Source: JANYJJ01 sp038241115 (GTDB taxonomy: Bacteria; Pseudomonadota; Gammaproteobacteria; Burkholderiales; Burkholderiaceae_C). From it: a stretch of DNA of 6,854 nucleotides. Both the position numbers and the translations under genes were made by a program. Positions 1-5,910 of the stretch are shown here, piece by piece. The DNA is taken from the NCBI GenBank assembly GCA_038241115.1, contig JBBRGA010000171.1, positions 1-6,854 of the forward strand. Direction: 5' to 3'. How positions within the stretch are numbered: position 1 is the stretch's first letter; each line of letters begins with the position of its first letter. The notes below the pieces were generated by a model. That model saw only the letters and a program-made list of their open reading frames with translations, was not told the origin of the DNA and did no database searches.

Positions 1-129
1 CACCGCAGCAGCGGCGCGGTTCGCAGTCAAAGGCGCCAACGTTCCATCCAAATCGAATGCCAGCACGCTGTTGCCTGTGCGCAGCTGCTCCAGTGCCAAT
101 GCACCTGAAAGTGAGAACAAAGCGTTCAC
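1..129 (-). CDS. otsB: trehalose-6-phosphate phosphatase, N-terminal fragment (runs off window)
   Basis: Only the first 43 codons lie in the window. The translation contains VLAFDLDGTLAP, the HAD-superfamily motif I. Asp26 is the expected phosphoryl-accepting nucleophile and Asp28 the general acid/base. In known OtsB proteins this motif also sits about 20-30 residues from the N-terminus, which supports the GTG start at 129. The enzyme should be cytoplasmic and release phosphate from trehalose-6-phosphate made by OtsA. The GTG overlaps the otsA TGA as GTGA. No Shine-Dalgarno sequence is visible ahead of it, so translation is probably coupled to otsA. Motif I alone would fit many HAD phosphatases; the assignment as OtsB rests on the fit to the family N-terminus and on the otsA neighbour. 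The C-terminus and remaining motifs are outside the window. Confidence 0.88.
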   Translation of the reverse strand, partial: MNALFSLSGALALEQLRTGNSVLAFDLDGTLAPLTANRAAAAV

Positions 130-1793
130 GTCGGAGCGGCAGCCGGGATTGACACCGCGGCTGGTCGGCTTGGCTGGCGCCGGCCATCTTGCCGCGCGGC
201 ATCCAGAAAGAGTGACGCGGCCCACCGATGTACATTATTTTTTTGCACGGTTCGCCGCAGCGCGCGCATGCGCTTTTGGGCTTCCGGCAGCGGCATGTGC
301 AAGGCTTGATGCAGCGCGTCTGAGACTTGCGCTGGATCGCGCGGGTCTACGATCAGCGCGGCCTCCAGCTCTTCGCTCGCTCCGGCGAATCGGCTCAACA
401 CCAGCACGCCCTGTTCATCGCTGCGCGCGGCCACAAATTCCTTGCAGACCAGGTTCATACCGTCTTGCAAGCTGGTGACCAGGCAGACATCGGCACTGCG
501 ATAAAGCGCATCCACTTCATCGCGGTTGTGCAGGGTGTCCAGCAACGTCACCGGCTGCCAGTCGCCCTTCGTAAAACGCAGATTGATACGCGCAACCTCG
601 CGTTGAACTTCCGTGCGAAAAACTTTATACGCAAGCAGGGCTGTGCGCGTCGGCGCTGCCACCTGAATCAAGCGAACGCGTCCCTGCCACTCGGGATGTT
701 CAAGCAGCAACAGCTCGAGCGCGAGCAGCCGCTCGAGCAGGCCCTTGGTGTAATCGAAGCGGTCAATGCCGACGATCAGCCTCATATCGCGGCGGGCTTT
801 CGCAGACGCATCCACCGCTGTGCCGGCACGTGCGCTGGGTCTGCCAGTCTGCACAGGCCATGCAATCGAGACGGGGTATTCGCCCACCAGTGTGGCGTGG
901 CGCTCGGCCTGGACGGCGTTTGGCGTGACGCTCGACGGCCGCTTGCCGATGGCGCGCGCTGACGCTAAAAAGTTGTCGCGGTGTGCGCGAGTTTGAAACC
1001 CCGCCACGTTGCTGCCGAGCCAGCCTGTGATCAATTCGGGCAGCCACGGGCACAGGCTCATTTGCTGGTAATCCGCCCACGGAATGTGCCAAAACCCGAT
1101 GACGGTGGCTTTGGGCAAAGCTGCGCGGACCATCGCAGGCAGCAACGCGAGCTGATAGTCATGGACCATGACCACTGGGTTGGCGCAGCGGGCTTCGTTG
1201 ACGATGGCGTCGGCGTAGGCCTGATTGACACGGCGGTAACTTTGCCAGTCTGACTCCGTGAATCGGGGCGTCAATTGCCGGGTGCGATTCGCTTCGTGAC
1301 ACAAGGGCCACAAGCCAGCGTTGGAGAAGCCGTCAAGATGGCCTGCTTCCTCTTTTTCGTTGAACCACAACCGTCGCAACCGGTATGCGCCAGCGTCAGC
1401 CGGTGCTGTCCAGACACCGTCGTCGTCGACCACCGCGCAGTCGGCGTTGCCGCTGGCGTGGGCCACCCACGTTCCACCTCTGGCCCGCATGACCGGTTCC
1501 ATCGCCGTGACCAAGCCGCTGGCGGGTTGCATGAGACGCACGCCCCCCTTGATGCGCACATGCGAGTAGGGCTGTCTGTGTGAAGCGACGATCAATTGAT
1601 CGTTGCCGAAATTGGATTGAAGAAAACAGCGAAGCCGTTCACCGTTCCACAGCTGAACATCGTCATGCGACGACTCTCGATGCCTGAGGTCGGCGTCAAG
1701 CGGTGAACGGTGCCAATGCATGTTCAGCCTGTTGACTGACTTCGGCAGAACGCGCGTGTGAGTTGCTGGCGATGCCTCACTGTTGAACACCAT
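126..1793 (-). CDS. otsA: trehalose-6-phosphate synthase (glycosyltransferase family 20)
   Basis: Cytoplasmic GT20 enzyme that joins glucose from UDP-glucose to glucose-6-phosphate, giving trehalose-6-phosphate for OtsB. Numbering here is from the longest frame, which opens at a GTG at 1817 (563 aa). Visible motifs are VASHRQPY (77-84), PASGL (98-102), VHDYQLALLP (218-227), FWHIPW (242-247), IDRFDYTKGL (351-360) and QDGMNLVCKEF (451-461). Arg81, Asp220, His244, Arg353, Lys358, Asp452 and Glu460 fit the E. coli OtsA active-site positions R9, D130, H154, R262, K267, D361 and E369. The E. coli SNR motif is SHR here. About 75 unconserved residues precede the first strand, so the start is uncertain. 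I prefer the ATG at 1793 (555 aa), with GGA seven bases upstream; the GTG at 1817 and an ATG at 1721 preceded by AGG are alternatives. It is longer than E. coli OtsA (about 474 aa) because of this N-terminal part and a short tail. It lies 46 bp after the small gene and overlaps otsB. Confidence 0.93.
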   Translation of the reverse strand: MVFNSEASPATHTRVLPKSVNRLNMHWHRSPLDADLRHRESSHDDVQLWNGERLRCFLQSNFGNDQLIVASHRQPYSHVRIKGGVRLMQPASGLVTAMEPVMRARGGTWVAHASGNADCAVVDDDGVWTAPADAGAYRLRRLWFNEKEEAGHLDGFSNAGLWPLCHEANRTRQLTPRFTESDWQSYRRVNQAYADAIVNEARCANPVVMVHDYQLALLPAMVRAALPKATVIGFWHIPWADYQQMSLCPWLPELITGWLGSNVAGFQTRAHRDNFLASARAIGKRPSSVTPNAVQAERHATLVGEYPVSIAWPVQTGRPSARAGTAVDASAKARRDMRLIVGIDRFDYTKGLLERLLALELLLLEHPEWQGRVRLIQVAAPTRTALLAYKVFRTEVQREVARINLRFTKGDWQPVTLLDTLHNRDEVDALYRSADVCLVTSLQDGMNLVCKEFVAARSDEQGVLVLSRFAGASEELEAALIVDPRDPAQVSDALHQALHMPLPEAQKRMRALRRTVQKNNVHRWAASLFLDAARQDGRRQPSRPAAVSIPAAAPT

Positions 1794-1839
1794 CGCAGCA
1801 TCCGCTTCAATTTGCACCCAGATCAGTGATGCGCCGCCT

Positions 1840-1995
1840 TCAGGCGTGCAACTCAGCTTCGAGTTGCTGGTGGGTTGCCAAAAAACCAGCGAAGGTGAGA
1901 CGAGGGTTCTCTTTTCTGTGAGCCTCCAAAGCGAGTTGGTAGGCGTCGAAAGCCTCGACGACAGGCTGTGGAGCTGATGGCTTTACAAGCGGCAT
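1840..1995 (-). CDS. small protein of unknown function, 51 aa
   Basis: I do not recognise this gene. The frame from the ATG at 1995 gives a hydrophilic 51-residue protein. It has a Pro-rich start (MPLVKPSAPQP) followed by a likely helical, mostly charged stretch (VVEAFDAYQLALEAHRKEN), then a short hydrophobic patch (LTFAGFLATHQQLEAEL). There is no signal peptide, membrane span or cysteine. Composition and codon use look protein-like rather than random. It lies between ligD and otsA on the same strand, ends 46 bp before the preferred otsA ATG, and is in a different reading frame from otsA. The frame stays open upstream to a TTG at 2064, which would give 74 aa, but that extension looks less natural. 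No good Shine-Dalgarno sequence precedes either start. It could be a small regulator or accessory of the trehalose genes, or a chance frame. Confidence 0.5.
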   Translation of the reverse strand: MPLVKPSAPQPVVEAFDAYQLALEAHRKENPRLTFAGFLATHQQLEAELHA

Positions 1996-2158
1996 GGTGG
2001 TCGACTCACTGGTTGTGGATACACACGCATGCAGAACAAAAGCGTGAGCAGTGATGGTCCACAAAGCTGGCGTCCAACACAGTCAGACTGCACGGGCATG
2101 TGACGTAGGAGTCCGCCTTATCGGGGTTTTTTATTCCGAAAGAAAGACTGCGGGTGTC
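1996..2158. other. intergenic spacer between ligD and the small gene
   Basis: Together with the small gene and the gap before otsA this makes 341 bp between ligD and otsA. It should hold the promoter of the trehalose genes if they are not read through from ligD. I found no convincing -35/-10 pair. The visible structures are a short palindrome at 2080-2090 (CAGTC-A-GACTG) and a run of six T on the plus strand at 2127-2132 behind a weak GC stem. Neither can be given a role from sequence alone. No clear terminator for ligD is visible on the minus strand. Confidence 0.5.
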
Positions 2159-4744
2159 TCAACGCGGCGCAGCCTTGAAGCCCAGCGTTTTCATCGCCGC
2201 GGTCAGAGAGTTGGAAGATTTGGCATACGCTGCCCACGGCTGGTTGCCCACGCTCAAGCGGTCGCAAATGTTTTGCACCGTCCACTGCGCGCTGCTGTCC
2301 AGGCTTTGCAACTCATTCCAGCCCAACGGCACGGAAACTCCCATGCCAGGCCGAGCACGTGCAGTCCAGGCGCAGGCGGTGGTGGCACCAAAGCCGTTGC
2401 GCAAGTAGTCGACGAAGATTTTTCCGACTCGGTTTTTGGGGCCGCTTTTTGCAACGAAAAGCTGCGGCAAGGTGATGGCCAGATGGTTGACGATGTGATG
2501 CGAAAAATCCTTCACAGTGTCCCAACCGTTGTGTTTTTTTAACGGCACGACGATGTGCAGGCCTTTGCCACCGCTGGTTTTCAAAAAGCTCTTCAGGCCG
2601 AGCTCTTCCAGCATGGTTCGCACCAATATCGCGGCTTGCTGCATCTGTGCCCATTCGACTTTCTCGCCGGGGTCGAGGTCGAACGTCATGCGGTCGGGTT
2701 GGTTGATTTGTGAAGCCACCGCGTTCCAGGTGTGGAACTCGACCGTGTTCATTTGCACCGCCCACAGCAGCCCATCGGCGTTGTGAATTTCAAGCAGCGC
2801 TTCGTGGTCGGGGTCGAGCGCAGGGTCCAGCAGATTGACACCAGGCATCTCATTCTTGTTCGCGTGTTTCTGAAAAAACAACTTGCCCGCCACGCCCGAG
2901 GGCGCACGCAGCAGCGACACCGGTCGCGCCTTGAGGTGCGGCGCGATCAGCGGTGCCACCGCGGCATAGAACTGCAAGAGTTCGATTTTTGTGACGCCGC
3001 TCAGCGCATCCAACACACGCGCTCCATGCGTGACGCGCACTGACGCAGGTAGGGAGGTGGGATGTCGCGCCGAAACCCTCCCCGGATGCGCTTTGACAAG
3101 CGGCAGATCCAGCACTTTTTTATCTTCCTTGAGCTGCGACGCGGTCAATGACTTTTCCCGGGTTATTGCTTTGGGCGACTTGTCGCTGCGCAAGCCGCGA
3201 AACACCGGGTGGCGCACGCGGTTGCCGGAAGTCCATTCGGCAAACGAAATTTCGGCGAGCAATCTGGGCGTGACCCAGTGGGGCTTGCCGTGCACCTTCG
3301 TGGGGCTGTCGAACGGACTCAGGTTCGAAGTCAGCTTGTCGAGTTGCGCGCGCAGATCAGCCAGTGTTTTTTCGGTAAAGCCGCTGCCCACGTTGCCTGC
3401 GTATTGCAGCTTGCCGTTCGCATCGTGAAGCCCCAGTAGCAAGGCCCCCAGTCCGCCGCGCGAGCCCTTGGGATCCGTGAAACCGCAAATCAAAAATTCC
3501 TGCCGCTGGCCGCATTTGAGCTTGATCCAATCGGTGGAGCGACACGACCGATAGGGCGAATCCCCGCGCTTCCCGATCAGGCCTTCCAAGCCCAACTTGC
3601 ATGCCGAGGCGACAAGATCGCCGGGCGGGGCGTCGAATGCTTCGCTGAAGCGGACCGTGTTCGCCGTGTTTTTTTCCAGCACTCCTTGCAACAGTGCGCG
3701 TCGCTGCAGCAGCGGAACGTCGCGCAGGTCGTGGCCTGCGTAAAACGGCATGTCAAAGACGCAGTAAACAATCGTCGACGCAGTAGCCGAATTTTTCGTG
3801 CTCGCCTCGACGGTGGCCGAACCCGCGCGTCGCCCACGCGTTTCGAACGCGCCTTGCAGCAACTGGAAGTTGGGAATCCCGTCTTCATCTGGCACGATGA
3901 TTTCGCCGTCCAGCCAACTCGCGTCCAGCCCGAGCGCTTGCAGCGCCTGGGCCAGTTGCGGCATCTTGTCGGTCCAATCGTGGCCATTGCGGGTGAAGCA
4001 GCGAACACCGTGGCCGTCGAACCGCGTCATCAGCCGGTAGCCATCAAACTTCAACTCGTAATGCCAGTCGCCGCTGGACGGCACTGATTGCGCCAGCGTG
4101 GCGAGCTGCGGCTCCAGCATGGCGGGAAGTTTTGCCTTCACTGCGCTGGCGGGCAGGGCCGGTATTTGCCGACCTGTCACGCTGTCGGGCAGCGCCTGTG
4201 TGATGTCGTATTCGGCGGCCGAGCGAACCTCGCCGTCGCGCTCTTTGATGAGCAACCAGGGCGGCTGCTTTTCGCCTTTGCCCTTCATGCGCACCAGCGT
4301 CCACTTGCCACGCAACTTCTCACCGTGGATTTCAAACTTCAGCTTGCCGTCGATAAAACCTCGGTGCGCATCTTCCAGCGGCGTCCAGCTGCCACGGTCC
4401 CAAACGACAACGCTGCCGGCTCCGTATTGCTTCGCCGGAATGGTGCCTTCAAAGCTGCCGTACGAAAGCGGGTGGTCTTCAACTTGCACCGCCATGCGTT
4501 TGACAAGCGGGTCCAGGCTGGGGCCTTTGGGCACGGCCCAGCTCTTCAGCGTGCCTTGCCACTCCAGCCGAAAGTCGTAGTGCAAGTGGCTCGCCCTGTG
4601 TTTTTGTAAGACGTAGGCCAGCGGCTCGGCGGCACCGCTTGCAGGCTTTGCTGCGTTGCCCGCCTTCTCGGCCCCGTGGGGTTCTGGCGTGAGTGCGAAG
4701 TCGCGAATCTGGCGGTAGCGAGCCAGTGCGCCTTCAGTGGCCAT
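2159..4744 (-). CDS. ligD: multifunctional NHEJ DNA ligase LigD (phosphoesterase-ligase-polymerase)
   Basis: 861-aa ATP-dependent ligase that processes and seals double-strand breaks held by Ku. The domain order is that of Pseudomonas aeruginosa LigD (about 840 aa). The 3'-phosphoesterase occupies about residues 40-185, with QKH49, LHYDFRL, EDHP and Tyr95. His49, His55, Asp57, Arg59, His91 and Tyr95 keep the spacing of P. aeruginosa H42, H48, D50, R52, H84 and Y88. The nucleotidyltransferase and OB fold occupy about 205-520: KFDGYR with Lys232 as the AMP-accepting lysine, WLDGE (Glu281), LEGLIGKRGD (Lys392) and DWIKLK. The primase-like polymerase fills about 580-830: MTFDLDPGE (Asp689, Asp691), TSGGKGLH (His730) and FVDYLRN (Asp779). 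All key residues are present, so all three activities are probably intact. The start fits the usual LARYxxxRDFxxTPEP opening. No Shine-Dalgarno sequence precedes the ATG, which lies 26 bp after the ku stop, so translation is probably coupled. A7 tracts at 3669-3675 and 2534-2540 lie inside the gene. Confidence 0.97.
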   Translation of the reverse strand: MATEGALARYRQIRDFALTPEPHGAEKAGNAAKPASGAAEPLAYVLQKHRASHLHYDFRLEWQGTLKSWAVPKGPSLDPLVKRMAVQVEDHPLSYGSFEGTIPAKQYGAGSVVVWDRGSWTPLEDAHRGFIDGKLKFEIHGEKLRGKWTLVRMKGKGEKQPPWLLIKERDGEVRSAAEYDITQALPDSVTGRQIPALPASAVKAKLPAMLEPQLATLAQSVPSSGDWHYELKFDGYRLMTRFDGHGVRCFTRNGHDWTDKMPQLAQALQALGLDASWLDGEIIVPDEDGIPNFQLLQGAFETRGRRAGSATVEASTKNSATASTIVYCVFDMPFYAGHDLRDVPLLQRRALLQGVLEKNTANTVRFSEAFDAPPGDLVASACKLGLEGLIGKRGDSPYRSCRSTDWIKLKCGQRQEFLICGFTDPKGSRGGLGALLLGLHDANGKLQYAGNVGSGFTEKTLADLRAQLDKLTSNLSPFDSPTKVHGKPHWVTPRLLAEISFAEWTSGNRVRHPVFRGLRSDKSPKAITREKSLTASQLKEDKKVLDLPLVKAHPGRVSARHPTSLPASVRVTHGARVLDALSGVTKIELLQFYAAVAPLIAPHLKARPVSLLRAPSGVAGKLFFQKHANKNEMPGVNLLDPALDPDHEALLEIHNADGLLWAVQMNTVEFHTWNAVASQINQPDRMTFDLDPGEKVEWAQMQQAAILVRTMLEELGLKSFLKTSGGKGLHIVVPLKKHNGWDTVKDFSHHIVNHLAITLPQLFVAKSGPKNRVGKIFVDYLRNGFGATTACAWTARARPGMGVSVPLGWNELQSLDSSAQWTVQNICDRLSVGNQPWAAYAKSSNSLTAAMKTLGFKAAPR

Positions 4745-4770
4745 CGAGGATCAGTTCGTGGAGGCTGGGA

Positions 4771-5724
4771 TCAAGCGGCGCGCTTTCGGGGCGCCGCCGT
4801 GGCCTTTGTGGTGGCCGATGCGGTTGCAACTGCGGTGGCTTTTTTTGCAACGGCAGTCTTCGCATGGCTCGTCTTCGTTGCGGCGGCCGATTCAGGTTCA
4901 CCTGCGCTGATGCCAGGCTTTTTGAGGCTGCGCTTCAGCAGTTCGGTCAGGTCGATGACCTGTGCGCTCCCCGCCGCGGCCTCGTCCACATGCTCCAGTG
5001 GCGAAACGGTTTCGGTCTTGCCTGCCTTCACACGCTGCGCCACCAGCTTCATGATGGCCTCGCGAAACTCGTCTCTGTAATCTGCCGGATTCCACGGGGT
5101 CGTCATGTCCGCCACCAGTTGCTCGGCCATCTTCATTTCGCGGTCATTGATGCCTGACGATTTCGCGCCTGCGGGCGGCAACTCGAGGTTGTCTGTCGAG
5201 CGAATCTCATCGCCCCAGCGCAGCAGGTTCAGCACCATTCCGCTGCCCGACGGAATCAGCGCGGCGAGATGCTGCTTGGTTTGGATCACCACCCGCGCCA
5301 CGCCGATCTTTCCGGTTTTGATCAATGTTTCGCGCAGCAGCGCGAACACCTTGGCACCTTTGTTGATCGGTGCGACGTAGTAGGGGCGCTCCAGGTACAC
5401 AAACGGAATTTCGCCGGCCTCCACAAAGGCTTCGATCTCGATGGTTTGCGTGGTCTTCGGGTAAGCGTCGGCAATTTCAGTGTCGCTGAGCACCACATAC
5501 TCGCCTGGCTCGTAAGCAATGCCCTTGACGATGTTTTCCTTGGTAATTTCGACGCCCGTTTTCTTGTTGACTCGTTTGTAGCCCACCGGGTCCATGCTGC
5601 GTTTGTCCAGCCAGTCAAAGTCGATGCCCTGCTCTGAGGTGGCGGCATGCAGGCCGACCGGAATGTGCACCAAGCCAAATGAGATGGCACCTTTCCACAA
5701 GACGCGAGACGATGGCTCAGCCAT
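4771..5724 (-). CDS. ku: NHEJ DNA end-binding protein Ku
   Basis: 317-aa bacterial Ku, a homodimeric ring that threads onto double-strand break ends and recruits LigD. The N-terminus RVLWKGAISFGLVHIPVGL, then FDWLDKRSMDPVGYKRVNKK and EIEAFVEAGEIPFVYLERPYY, are typical of the core beta-barrel (about residues 8-190). WNPADYRDEFREAIMKLV (211-228) and VIDLTELLKRSLKK (256-269) match the conserved C-terminal region associated with LigD contact. Residues from about 280 form an Ala/Lys/Thr-rich basic tail ending PRKRAA. Such tails in other bacterial Ku proteins are reported to bind DNA. The frame is open to a TTG at 5772, but I place the start at the ATG at 5724 because a strong GGAGG lies five bases upstream and the family starts there. 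It is followed by ligD after 26 bp, a clear two-gene operon. An A7 tract at 4840-4846 lies in the tail. Confidence 0.97.
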   Translation of the reverse strand: MAEPSSRVLWKGAISFGLVHIPVGLHAATSEQGIDFDWLDKRSMDPVGYKRVNKKTGVEITKENIVKGIAYEPGEYVVLSDTEIADAYPKTTQTIEIEAFVEAGEIPFVYLERPYYVAPINKGAKVFALLRETLIKTGKIGVARVVIQTKQHLAALIPSGSGMVLNLLRWGDEIRSTDNLELPPAGAKSSGINDREMKMAEQLVADMTTPWNPADYRDEFREAIMKLVAQRVKAGKTETVSPLEHVDEAAAGSAQVIDLTELLKRSLKKPGISAGEPESAAATKTSHAKTAVAKKATAVATASATTKATAAPRKRAA

Positions 5725-5729
5725 GGTTT

Positions 5730-5734
5730 CCTCC
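5730..5734 (-). promoter_or_regulatory. strong ribosome binding site of ku
   Basis: The minus strand reads GGAGG followed by AAACC and then ATG, an almost ideal Shine-Dalgarno sequence and spacing. It decides the ku start at 5724 over the in-frame upstream ATG at 5766 and TTG at 5772. The other genes in the window have weak or no such site. Confidence 0.85.
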
Positions 5735-5744
5735 GTGATTTTTA

Positions 5745-5763
5745 AGCAAGCCCGCTGCTTGCT
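5745..5763 (-). repeat. hairpin in the ku leader
   Basis: A perfect 7-bp inverted repeat with a 5-nt loop. On the minus strand it reads AGCAAGC, AGCGG, GCTTGCT. It ends 10 nt before the ku GGAGG and is followed by TAAAAA. In the ku mRNA it would sit just upstream of the ribosome binding site without covering it. There is no U-tract of terminator type. A regulatory role is possible but not shown; a 7-bp repeat can occur by chance. Confidence 0.35.
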
Positions 5764-5834
5764 CATCCTCAATCAAGATACGCGCCGTCTTTCACACAAG
5801 CGGTAGGACTGAGCGCAGCTTCGCTGTCAGCAGT

Positions 5835-5854
5835 GCGCGCACAGCCAAGCGCGC
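5835..5854. repeat. GC-only inverted repeat in the ku-helicase spacer
   Basis: GCGCGC at 5835-5840 and again at 5849-5854, separated by eight bases, can form a 6-bp GC stem. It lies 56 bp past the helicase stop, but no T-tract follows on either strand, so it does not look like a standard intrinsic terminator. A 9-bp direct repeat GCATGGCCG (5861-5869 and 5884-5892) lies beside it. Both may be chance products of local GC richness. Confidence 0.25.
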
Positions 5855-5910
5855 CGAGGTGCATGGCCGCTTCAAAGTGCAGCGCATGGCCGATCGAGAA
5901 GACGCCAAAG

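Noticed and set aside
126..244. Possible OtsA-OtsB fusion through a -1 shift at the A7 tract in otsA, since otsB lies in the -1 frame.
   Set aside because: After the shift the next codon is TAA (237-235), so translation would end at once rather than run into otsB.
327..962. Long plus-strand open frame of 211 codons.
   Set aside because: It lies wholly antisense to the conserved body of otsA, has no recognisable motif, and such frames are common opposite GC-rich genes.
2080..2090. Palindrome CAGTC-A-GACTG as a possible operator for the trehalose genes.
   Set aside because: A single 5-bp half-site pair is expected by chance, and no promoter elements could be placed beside it.
2110..2135. T6 run behind a GC-rich stretch, resembling an intrinsic terminator on the plus strand.
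   Set aside because: The stem is only about 4 bp with a bulge, and no plus-strand gene lies upstream of it. On the minus strand, where ligD ends, the T-tract is on the wrong side.
1996..2158. Sigma-70 type promoter for the small gene and otsA.
   Set aside because: Candidates such as GATAAG with TTTCTT 17 bp upstream match the consensus too poorly to report.
3686..4609. Several plus-strand open frames of 80-173 codons opposite ligD.
   Set aside because: They are antisense to the ligase and phosphoesterase domains, which have intact family motifs, and their own translations are Arg/Cys/Ser-rich and unlike known proteins.
2159..4744. Possible truncation or loss of a LigD activity.
   Set aside because: The key residues of the phosphoesterase, ligase and polymerase domains are all present with normal spacing, and the length fits the family.
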